DNA of 6,550 nucleotides from Comamonadaceae bacterium (GTDB lineage: Bacteria; Pseudomonadota; Gammaproteobacteria; Burkholderiales; Burkholderiaceae), in assembly GCA_947505995.1 (NCBI GenBank), contig CANNNB010000137.1:1-6550 (forward strand), in the 5' to 3' direction. A program made the position numbers and the translations under genes. Positions 1-5,620 of this stretch are shown in pieces. Within the stretch, counting starts at the first letter, position 1; each line of letters starts with the position of its first letter. The notes beneath the pieces were generated by a model. That model was given only the letters and a program-made list of their open reading frames with translations. It was not told the DNA's origin and searched no databases.

Positions 1-2
1 AT

Positions 3-164
3 CCGCCCGTTTGGGAGCTGGGCCACGTTGCATGGTTTCAAGAATATTGGATTGCTCGCAATCTACAACGCTCAAACGGCGTGGCTTGTGATCTTTCACA
101 GGTACGCAGTGCGTCGCTTCTAAGTGAAGCTGATGCGTGGTTCGACAGTAACCAAAATTTTTAA
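3..164 (+). pseudogene. Truncated EgtB/SenA-like DinB-domain protein (fragment)
   Basis: An open frame enters from the left edge and ends at TAA 162-164, giving 53 residues. It contains PPVWELGHVAWFQEYWIARN, the conserved helix of the DinB_2 domain in EgtB (ergothioneine sulfoxide synthase) and its paralogue SenA (selenoneine synthase). In EgtB the His of the GHxxWF motif is one of three iron ligands. The following VACD...SLLSEADAWFDS fits the next stretch of the family, with SenA resembled slightly more than EgtB. Full-length members are roughly 400 residues: DinB, a second HxxxH metal motif, then a large C-terminal formylglycine-synthase-like domain. Here the frame stops right after DSNQNF, and none of the three forward frames downstream resumes the family sequence, so the HxxxH motif and catalytic domain are absent. 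I infer a 3'-deleted remnant that cannot catalyse the reaction. The 5' end lies outside the window, and the EgtB-versus-SenA choice is from remembered family sequences. Confidence 0.6.
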
Positions 165-248
165 GTACGTGGACAAGTTGGCCATATAAGCTGAAACTGC
201 ATAGGGCTGTATTTGGACAAATTGAACATCAACATGGTTATGACTTTT

Positions 249-725
249 ATGAACAAGAAAAAATTAATATTTGCAATCGTCATTTTCCTGAAATTGAATA
301 CTTGTTATGCAATTTCTCTGAGCATTCCAAAACCGTTGATTGACTTGGCCATCGTAAAAAAGTTCCCAAAGGAAAAATTAACAATCGTCTTAGATCAACC
401 TTCAACCAAATTCAACAAAGAGCGGCAAAAGATTGAACTGTGCGGAATTTGGACAAGCAAAGTGGCTAAGCGCTCAGGAGAATTTTGCATAGATACGCAG
501 CCAGTTTGGAACAAGACAAAGGGGGATATTGAAATATCGAAAGTCAATATTCTGAAACTTGCAACGGCTGACGGCAAAGAACTTTCAAGCACGGTCATTC
601 AAGTTTTAAATGCCTCACTGCTTACCATGTTAGACGGAACTTCTGTTTACCATGTGCCTGATATGGTTGGAAAAAACCTAGATTCCATTGAAGTTCAAGA
701 AAATAGTTTTAAATTAATTTTTTAA
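249..725 (+). CDS. Exported DUF1439-like (YceB-type) small protein
   Basis: From ATG 249 this is a 158-residue protein beginning MNKKKLIFAIVIFLKLNTCYA, a basic n-region plus hydrophobic core with a likely signal peptidase I site after Ala21. There is no proper lipobox (LNTC), unlike E. coli YceB, which is a lipoprotein. The mature part (SIPKPLIDLAIVKKFP, an alternating beta pattern, then TSVYHVPDMVG and a final IEVQENSFKLIF) resembles the DUF1439 family, whose function is not established. Cys65 and Cys80 in the mature part could form a periplasmic disulfide. Start choice is uncertain. TTG 213 has an AGGG six bases upstream (203-206) but would add 12 residues before the signal peptide; ATG 234 and ATG 240 are also in frame. 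I prefer 249 because it gives a normal signal peptide. It stands alone, 84 bp after the DinB fragment. The family assignment is moderate; export is fairly secure. Confidence 0.72.
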   Translation: MNKKKLIFAIVIFLKLNTCYAISLSIPKPLIDLAIVKKFPKEKLTIVLDQPSTKFNKERQKIELCGIWTSKVAKRSGEFCIDTQPVWNKTKGDIEISKVNILKLATADGKELSSTVIQVLNASLLTMLDGTSVYHVPDMVGKNLDSIEVQENSFKLIF

Positions 726-862
726 TTAACAACTCAGTGAGTCAGGGACACACTTTTTCCAAAGAACTAGTGGCAGCTGTCTGAACAGCACGAAGCAGCC
801 CACTTTAGGCCACATAAGATAATTAATTTTGCATTGAATTTTTAGCTTTTAACTGATAGCAA

Positions 863-1450
863 TCAGTCAAAGTGCTTTGAAATTTCAGGATCAAATTGAC
901 CGTCAATTAGCACAAATAAAATTCGGCACATTGCGCCAGATCGATTGGCCCAAGCATGATTGGTTCCACGCTCTACCAAAAAGTCACCCGTCTTCATGAT
1001 GACCTCCTCATTGTCAAGTAACAATGTAATTTCGCCTTCCAAAATTAATGCGTAGTCCACCGATTGTGTGCGATGCATAAATGGGTGCTTGGCATTGCCT
1101 GTTTGGTTAGTAGAGGCGGTGTGTGTGCCTAAAGCACTCCAAGCAAGCTTGGTATCTTGAGCATCTATTTTGTCAAGCCAGTCACCTTCAGGGCCAAATT
1201 CAATAATTCGAACGACGGATCCGTTTTTAGGCGGCTCAAGCTTCAAAGGCCGTGAAGTGGGGTCGGGTTCATTGCCCACGAAAGCAGGTGTTTGGTCTGT
1301 CATCCACAACTGAGTGAGGTGATACCCCACGCGTTTAGGATTTGTATGAACAGAAGGCGCAAGTTGGTCCTCGGTCACAATAGAACGTCCAAGATCATCA
1401 TGGCCCGTCACAATCCTGCGAATGTATTTTCTTGGGCTTTTGTCGCTCAT
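863..1450 (-). CDS. Cupin-domain protein, translationally coupled to the solute receptor
   Basis: The protein has 195 residues and a single cupin barrel in its C-terminal half. Motif 1 is HPFMHRTQSVDYALILEGEI (residues 122-141) and motif 2 is GDFLVERGTNHAWANRSG (155-172). Probable metal ligands are His122, His126 and His165, with Asp132 or Glu138 nearby. The N-terminal third (RRIVTGHDDLGRSIVTEDQL) is typical of a cupin subfamily often found in betaproteobacterial catabolic loci, mostly annotated only as cupin domain-containing. Members could be small-molecule dioxygenases, isomerases or binding proteins, and the reaction cannot be named. An in-frame GTG at 1489 would add 13 residues. I chose ATG 1450 because it overlaps the TctC-type stop as ATGA and has a GGAG (1461-1464) ten bases upstream, inside the receptor gene. 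Translational coupling with the receptor implies a shared substrate or pathway (inference). No signal peptide, so it is cytoplasmic. Confidence 0.9.
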   Translation of the reverse strand: MSDKSPRKYIRRIVTGHDDLGRSIVTEDQLAPSVHTNPKRVGYHLTQLWMTDQTPAFVGNEPDPTSRPLKLEPPKNGSVVRIIEFGPEGDWLDKIDAQDTKLAWSALGTHTASTNQTGNAKHPFMHRTQSVDYALILEGEITLLLDNEEVIMKTGDFLVERGTNHAWANRSGAMCRILFVLIDGQFDPEISKHFD

Positions 1451-2421
1451 TGCGGCGTCACTCCAGTTTCTTTCACAATCTTTCCCCACTTCGTAAGTTC
1501 AAGCTTCAAATAGTCATTGAAATACTGTGGGCTACCCGTCTGAGCCTCAAAGCCAGCGGCATTCAATTTGTCGCGAAAATCGGGTTGTTTGACTGCATCA
1601 TTGATGATGCCATTCAATCGAGTTAACAGCTCAATTGGTAATTTCGTTGGGGCAAACAAACCGACCCAGGTGTAGTCTTCAAAGTCAGAAAATCCAGATT
1701 CAGAAACCGTAGGAACGTTAGGTAACGTATCTAATCGCTTTAGGCTGGTTACTGCTAAAGCTTTTAATTTACCGCTTTTAATCAAAGGAACAGCCGGTGG
1801 CAATGCAACACTTGCCAATTGCACTTGGTTGGCCATGGTTGCATTTAAAGCGGGTGCCGCACCTTGAAAGGGTATGTGAACTGCATCAAGTTTACCTAGA
1901 ACACGCAACACATGGTCACCCGTCAAATGAGGTGTACTGCCAATGCCTGCAGAGCCATAAGAAACACTTTTACCCTTGTAATTTCGAATAAATTCTTTCA
2001 AATCAGCGGAGGGTTCACTAGGATGGCTCACAATAATATTGGGACTGATTGCAATTAACCCAATGTGTGAAAAATCTTTGAGTGCGTCATAGCCTGGCTC
2101 TTTGTAAAGAGTTTGATTGACTGCCAAAGAACTGGTTGTGACAAGCAACACATAACCGTCGGACAATTCCTTGGCGACAAATCGAGCTGCAATGTTGCCG
2201 CCAGCTCCAGCACGGTTTTCAACAACAACTGTTTGGCCTAATTTGTCTTGCATGGTTTGCGCTAGAAGTCTGGCAATGATGTCTGCCGGACCACCGGGGG
2301 CAAATGCAACTATCAACTTAACAGGCTTGGTAGGCCAAGCTTGAGATTGCGCCCAAGACACTGGAATAAACAAAACGAATAAGAAAAAAAGAAAGAATCT
2401 TTTGCGACTGATTGTGATCAT
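1447..2421 (-). CDS. Bug-family (TctC) tripartite tricarboxylate transporter substrate-binding protein
   Basis: This 324-residue protein is a periplasmic receptor of the Bug/TctC family, which binds carboxylates and other small organic solutes. A signal peptide (MITISRKRFF then a Phe/Leu-rich core) likely ends after VSWA at residue 24. Family signatures follow in order: WPTKPVKLIVAFAPGGPADI (29-48), VENRAGAGGN (67-76, ligand-site loop), YGSAGIGSTPHL (155-166), HIPFQGAAPALNA (182-194), RLDTLPNVPTVSESGF (229-244) and WVGLFAPT (252-259). Length is normal. The PGGPADI loop has Ala before Asp; the residue contacting the second ligand carboxylate in characterised Bug proteins lies in this region, but the ligand cannot be predicted from it. 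Bug genes are hugely expanded in Burkholderiales and usually unlinked to tctA/tctB; neither membrane subunit is in this window. It is the first gene of a two-gene unit with the cupin. I see no good Shine-Dalgarno upstream of ATG 2421. Divergent to the SDR gene. Confidence 0.95.
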   Translation of the reverse strand: MITISRKRFFLFFLFVLFIPVSWAQSQAWPTKPVKLIVAFAPGGPADIIARLLAQTMQDKLGQTVVVENRAGAGGNIAARFVAKELSDGYVLLVTTSSLAVNQTLYKEPGYDALKDFSHIGLIAISPNIIVSHPSEPSADLKEFIRNYKGKSVSYGSAGIGSTPHLTGDHVLRVLGKLDAVHIPFQGAAPALNATMANQVQLASVALPPAVPLIKSGKLKALAVTSLKRLDTLPNVPTVSESGFSDFEDYTWVGLFAPTKLPIELLTRLNGIINDAVKQPDFRDKLNAAGFEAQTGSPQYFNDYLKLELTKWGKIVKETGVTPQ

Positions 2422-2629
2422 ATTAATAGCAGTTAAAAATTGACGGTCGTCTTTAATTCCAAAAGAAACAAAGACTACTTTTCCGATTGCATGAAGTGAA
2501 CATCAAATGGACATAAATTTCAAGTCAGTTTAACCCTGTGTCTTTAAATAGAAGTCATACTTTTTCTGTGGTAATTTTTTCAGAGTTCAGTAAGATGTTG
2601 ATTTATATAAAAGTGCTTAAAGCCACAAA
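2422..2629. promoter_or_regulatory. Divergent intergenic region between receptor-cupin and SDR-isomerase units
   Basis: These 208 AT-rich bases separate two divergent start codons, so promoters for both units must lie here or overlap the gene starts. On the + strand a TATAAA at 2606-2611 (overlapping TATATA 2604-2609) is a possible -10 for the SDR gene, with a leader of about 12 bases, but no convincing -35 sits 16-18 bases upstream. On the - strand no clear sigma-70 pair was found. AATTGACGGTC at 2438-2448, ending 17 bases before the receptor start, shares nine bases with a site upstream of the IclR gene. Weak ribosome binding sites at both starts are notable. The regulatory role is inferred from gene arrangement; no promoter is assigned with confidence. 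Confidence 0.4.
2438..2448. promoter_or_regulatory. Candidate operator half-site AATTGACGGTC upstream of the receptor gene
   Basis: AATTGACGG recurs at 6529-6537 upstream of the IclR gene. The same core forms a perfect 15-bp palindrome (AATTGAC-C-GTCAATT, 894-908) inside the cupin gene. IclR regulators often bind pseudo-palindromes in their own and target promoters, so this could be part of the regulator's site. It matches the palindrome at 12 of 15 positions. A nine-base match between two AT-rich promoter regions can arise by chance, so this is only a candidate. Confidence 0.2.
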
Positions 2630-3394
2630 ATGTCAAAATCAAAAGTCTGCTTGGTCATTGGGGCTGGCGATGCCACAGGCGGCGCCGTAGCCAAACGATT
2701 TGCGCGCGAAGGATACGTAGCTTGTGTCACCCGCAGAACCCTTGAAAAATTAAACCCGTTGCTGGAAAGTATCCAGCAATTTGGCGGCGTGGCGCATGGT
2801 TTTGCATCAGATGCACGACAAGAAAACGAAGTTATTGAACTCATAGAACATATCGAGTCCAACATTGGGCCCATTGGGGTGATGGTCTTCAATATTGGTG
2901 CCAATTCACCGAACAGCATCTTGACCGAGACAGCACGGCGCTACACCAAAATGTGGGAAATGGCTTGCTTGGCTGGCTTTTTAAATGGCAGAGAAGTGGC
3001 AAAGAGAATGGTTTCAAGACCCCACAATGTCGAACAAGAGGCACATGGTATTGGTCAAAAAGGGACCATTATTTTTACAGGTGCTACGGCCTCCTTAAGG
3101 GGCAGCGCAAACTTTGCAGGATTTTCAGGCGGCAAAATGGCTTTGCGTGGATTGGCCCAAAGCATGGCACGCGAATTGGGGCCCATGGGTATTCATGTAG
3201 CCCACACCATCATTGATGGCGCCATCGATACAGAATTCATTCGCACACTTTTCCCCGAGCGATATGCATTAAAGGATCAGGGTGGCGTCTTAAATCCGGA
3301 CCACATTGCAGACGCGTATTGGATGTTGCATCAACAACCTCGAGACGCATGGACGCACGAACTCGATTTACGCCCCTACATGGAAAAGTTTTAA
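2630..3394 (+). CDS. SDR-fold NAD(P)-binding protein with degenerate catalytic tetrad
   Basis: This 254-residue protein has the classical short-chain dehydrogenase/reductase length. The cofactor-binding segment is VIGAGDATGGAVAKRFA (9-25), a variant of TGxxxGxG. The NNAG-like strand is VMVFNIGAN (84-92) and the C-terminal core includes ARELGPMGIHVAHTIIDGAI (180-199). The catalytic tetrad is unusual. Aligning GATASLRGSANFAGFSGGK (151-169) to the family puts Phe165 in place of the YxxxK tyrosine and Ala152 in place of the catalytic serine, with Lys169 kept. The helix asparagine also appears replaced (MACLAGF, 111-117). These changes recall a recognisable SDR subgroup (FAxFxxxK) rather than simple decay, as the frame is intact and otherwise well conserved. 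It may act by another mechanism, as a binding protein, or as a non-redox enzyme. Residues 131-144 look like a longer loop than usual. First gene of a unit with the isomerase, 21 bp apart. Start ATG 2630 has only a weak AAAG upstream. Confidence 0.92.
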   Translation: MSKSKVCLVIGAGDATGGAVAKRFAREGYVACVTRRTLEKLNPLLESIQQFGGVAHGFASDARQENEVIELIEHIESNIGPIGVMVFNIGANSPNSILTETARRYTKMWEMACLAGFLNGREVAKRMVSRPHNVEQEAHGIGQKGTIIFTGATASLRGSANFAGFSGGKMALRGLAQSMARELGPMGIHVAHTIIDGAIDTEFIRTLFPERYALKDQGGVLNPDHIADAYWMLHQQPRDAWTHELDLRPYMEKF

Positions 3395-3415
3395 CTCAAG
3401 TTTAATGAACACAAT

Positions 3416-4039
3416 ATGACAAAAACATTCGATTATTATTTTGACTTTGGGAGCTTGGCCACTTATTTGGCGCATACGCAAATGGAAAAAATAAAGTCTG
3501 AAACAGGCGCCAATCCAAACTATCTACCTATGCTTTTGGGCGCAGTGTTCAAAGCTACAGGCAACGCATCACCTGTTAGCGTGCCCGCCAAGGGCAAGTA
3601 CGTATTTGTTGACTTTAAGCGTTTTGCTGACAGTTACGGCGTCCCTTTAAAAATCAATCCTTTCTTTCCCATCATTACCACCACACTGATGCGCATGCTA
3701 ACGGCATTGCAAATGCGCTCAGATGCTCGGATGCATGAATTCATGGACCTTATTTTTAAAGCAATATGGGTGGACGCACTCAATCTCAATGATCCCGAAG
3801 TGGTAGAACGCGTTTTGCGTGAGGCTCACTTTGACGTCAATGAATTACTGCAATTGGCCAACGACCAAGCTACCAAAGACAGACTCAAAGATGTCACCAC
3901 ACAGGCCGTTGATCGTGGCGTTTTTGGGGCTCCCACTTTTTTTGTTGGCGAACAAATGTATTGGGGGCAAGATCGAATTGAACAGCTTAAGTTGGCACTG
4001 CGTTTTGAAACTGTTCAGAATCCATTGAAAAACCCCTAA
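3416..4039 (+). CDS. 2-hydroxychromene-2-carboxylate isomerase family protein (DsbA/GST-kappa fold)
   Basis: This 207-residue protein has the thioredoxin-like fold with an inserted helical domain found in DsbA-family isomerases. FDYYFDFGSLATYLAH (5-20) carries Ser13, aligned with the active-site serine that activates glutathione in NahD-type isomerases and GST kappa. Most relatives have Ser-Pro there; here it is Ser-Leu. PMLLGAVFKATGN (38-50) and the helical insert follow, and VFGAPTFFVGEQMYWGQDRI (169-188) contains the cis-Pro173 loop and the GQDR substrate-side motif. No CxxC is present, so it is not a disulfide oxidoreductase. NahD isomerises 2-hydroxychromene-2-carboxylate to trans-o-hydroxybenzylidenepyruvate in naphthalene degradation using glutathione. 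No ring dioxygenase or aldolase lies in the window, so the real substrate may differ. Its pairing with an SDR 21 bp upstream suggests consecutive steps (inference). There is no signal peptide. The upstream ribosome binding site is weak. Confidence 0.93.
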   Translation: MTKTFDYYFDFGSLATYLAHTQMEKIKSETGANPNYLPMLLGAVFKATGNASPVSVPAKGKYVFVDFKRFADSYGVPLKINPFFPIITTTLMRMLTALQMRSDARMHEFMDLIFKAIWVDALNLNDPEVVERVLREAHFDVNELLQLANDQATKDRLKDVTTQAVDRGVFGAPTFFVGEQMYWGQDRIEQLKLALRFETVQNPLKNP

Positions 4040-4052
4040 ATGAAAAATTTAG
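4026..4052 (-). terminator. Weak possible terminator between convergent units
   Basis: The 27-bp gap between the converging isomerase and esterase genes includes CTAAAT-GAAAA-ATTTAG (4036-4052), a perfect six-pair stem with a five-base loop that overlaps the isomerase stop codon. Read on the - strand it is followed by GGGTTTTT, so it could act as a rho-independent terminator for the esterase unit. The stem has one G-C pair, so its strength is doubtful. Read on the + strand no T tract follows. Confidence 0.25.
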
Positions 4053-4066
4053 AGTTTCCTTAAAAT

Positions 4067-5593
4067 CTAATTCAACACCTGTTGAACACTGCTGTCAATG
4101 TTGGCGTCAAAGTACGCATCAATGAAGTCCAAATTGTTTTGACGAAATCCAAATTGTTTTGAAATTTCACTTTCAAAAACAATCATGTTATCTGAGCCCA
4201 ATTCATAGGGAAGCCATTCCGGTAGCTCTACTTGGTTTGGATTGCCTGTATAAGCAAATTGAACCCAATAGTTGAGCATTGCATTAGAAATAAATTGGTC
4301 CTGAAGATCGTAATCATTTTCAATCGCTGTGACCTTTGCAGACAAGTTGCCAAAAACATGCGCCACCTCCTGACCATGATGGGGGCCATCCATTTGACTG
4401 GGGCGACGCTTAGCAAACAAATACCGCCAAGTATTTGCCACTTGATTTGAATTTGACTGAGCTAGCAATCTGGTTCCGTAATTGAACTGCGTATCGCCAA
4501 ACAATTCTGCAATGCGACTGCGAATGTCGTGCTCTGCTTCTACTGGATATAAGGCAAGTGCTTTTGATGCAAAAGTTTTGAAGTTAGAGTTTACCAATTC
4601 ACGATAATCATCATTAGATTTGATAGCCCAATCTTTAGTGAGCAAGCTTCCTTCATCTAAGTTGCTGCCAACAATCATGGGCAGCATAGTTTGTTGATGT
4701 GCCTTAAAAACATCTCTTTCATTTTCACCTAAATAAACTCCGTCAAGTATTGGGCGCAATATTCTGGGTGTTGTTAAGCCTCTTATTTTAGGATTTAACA
4801 AACTTGTAAACTTGAAAATATCTTGCTGACTTAGCGACCTTAGACGATCTATGTCGATCCCCAACTCTTTTACTGACAACGCTTCTGCTTGTGCCAATGT
4901 GGCAAGTGGACGTGCGGCGCCAGGACTGTGCAAAATAGACTGCTGGAATAAGCCTCTTGCTTGTGAACAAGTAAGTAACAAAGAGATTGAAGCCGATCCA
5001 GCAGAAACACCAAATACAGTGACCTTATTGGGATCGCCACCAAAATGACTGATATTTTTCTGAATCCATTTCAAAGCAGCAATTTGATCTTGCAACCCAT
5101 AATTGCCACTGACCTTCAATTCAGACTCTGCCGACAACTCTGGATGCGCTAGAAAGCCAAAGACACCCGATCGATAATTAAAGCTAACAACAACAACGCC
5201 TTTAGAGGCCATTAAAGTGCCATCACTTCTCAGATCAGAGCCGCTCCCTCCAACGAAACCACCACCGTGAATCCATACCATGACAGGTCGTTTTTTGTCA
5301 TGATCAAGTTCTGGTGCCCATACATTTAAATAAAGACAATCTTCGCTCTGTAGGGGTGCTCTAAAGAGTGGATTGGCTGCCTGTGGAAAATCAGCACCAA
5401 ATTCAAAACAGTTTCGAGTTTCTATCCAACTATCTAATGGTTGAGGCGATTTCCATCTGCGGTCTCCAACCGGTGGCGCTGCATAAGGAATTCCCAAAAA
5501 ACAATCAATGGGCAAATGAACGTTTGCAGACTTCTGCTTAAAGCCTTGAATTGGGCCGGCCTCAGTCAAGACAACTGGTGAGGGAAGAAACAT
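4067..5593 (-). CDS. Type B carboxylesterase (alpha/beta hydrolase)
   Basis: This 508-residue protein has the full length of the type B carboxylesterase/lipase family and hydrolyses carboxylic esters. FLGIPYAAPPVGDRRWKSPQ (32-51) and SEDCLYLNVWAP (83-94) are classical N-terminal signatures. HGGG (109-112) forms the oxyanion hole. FGVSAGSAS (194-202) holds the nucleophile Ser197 in GxSxG. SNLDEGSLL (310-318) supplies the acid, Glu314. PHHGQEVAHVFGNL (404-417) supplies His406. All triad residues are present, so the enzyme should be active. There is no signal peptide, so it is cytoplasmic, unlike many secreted relatives; its ester would be taken up first, perhaps through a system fed by the nearby receptor (inference). 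It lies 27 bp downstream of the IclR gene on the same strand, with an AAGG eight bases before ATG 5593, so the two are probably co-transcribed. A 19-bp direct repeat (4124-4142 and 4144-4162) sits in codons near the C-terminus. Exact substrate unknown. Confidence 0.96.
   Translation of the reverse strand: MFLPSPVVLTEAGPIQGFKQKSANVHLPIDCFLGIPYAAPPVGDRRWKSPQPLDSWIETRNCFEFGADFPQAANPLFRAPLQSEDCLYLNVWAPELDHDKKRPVMVWIHGGGFVGGSGSDLRSDGTLMASKGVVVVSFNYRSGVFGFLAHPELSAESELKVSGNYGLQDQIAALKWIQKNISHFGGDPNKVTVFGVSAGSASISLLLTCSQARGLFQQSILHSPGAARPLATLAQAEALSVKELGIDIDRLRSLSQQDIFKFTSLLNPKIRGLTTPRILRPILDGVYLGENERDVFKAHQQTMLPMIVGSNLDEGSLLTKDWAIKSNDDYRELVNSNFKTFASKALALYPVEAEHDIRSRIAELFGDTQFNYGTRLLAQSNSNQVANTWRYLFAKRRPSQMDGPHHGQEVAHVFGNLSAKVTAIENDYDLQDQFISNAMLNYWVQFAYTGNPNQVELPEWLPYELGSDNMIVFESEISKQFGFRQNNLDFIDAYFDANIDSSVQQVLN
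4124..4162. repeat. Near-perfect 20-bp tandem repeat inside the esterase 3' end
   Basis: Positions 4124-4142 and 4144-4162 match at 18 of 19 bases, with TCCAAATTGTTTTGA identical in both. The period is 20 bp, not a multiple of three, so the two copies are read in different frames (KQFGF then QNNLDF). Such a repeat is prone to slippage that would shift the frame of the esterase C-terminus. Confidence 0.85.
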
Positions 5594-5620
5594 AAGTTTG
5601 ACCTTAGATTTAGTTGTTGA

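Noticed and set aside
776..789. GCTGT-CTGA-ACAGC hairpin in the gap after the DUF1439-like gene as a terminator
   Set aside because: Only five pairs and no T tract downstream; likely chance.
852..867. Perfect six-pair hairpin ACTGAT-AGCA-ATCAGT at the end of the cupin gene as a terminator
   Set aside because: The stem is short and AT-rich, and no T tract follows it in either direction; on the - strand an A-rich run follows.
1450..1489. Longer cupin start at GTG 1489
   Set aside because: It would extend the overlap with the receptor gene to about 40 bp with residues unlike the family; ATG 1450 gives the usual ATGA coupling.
2617..2919. 100-codon open frame on the - strand opposite the SDR gene
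   Set aside because: Antisense to the conserved Rossmann segment, low-complexity Ser/Pro/Ala composition, no family match; shadow frame.
3446..3462. 16 of 17 bases match between 10-26 (DinB fragment) and the start of the isomerase gene
   Set aside because: The two are read in different frames and encode unrelated conserved motifs (WELGH versus FGSLA), so the likeness is coincidental, not a repeat or recombination site.
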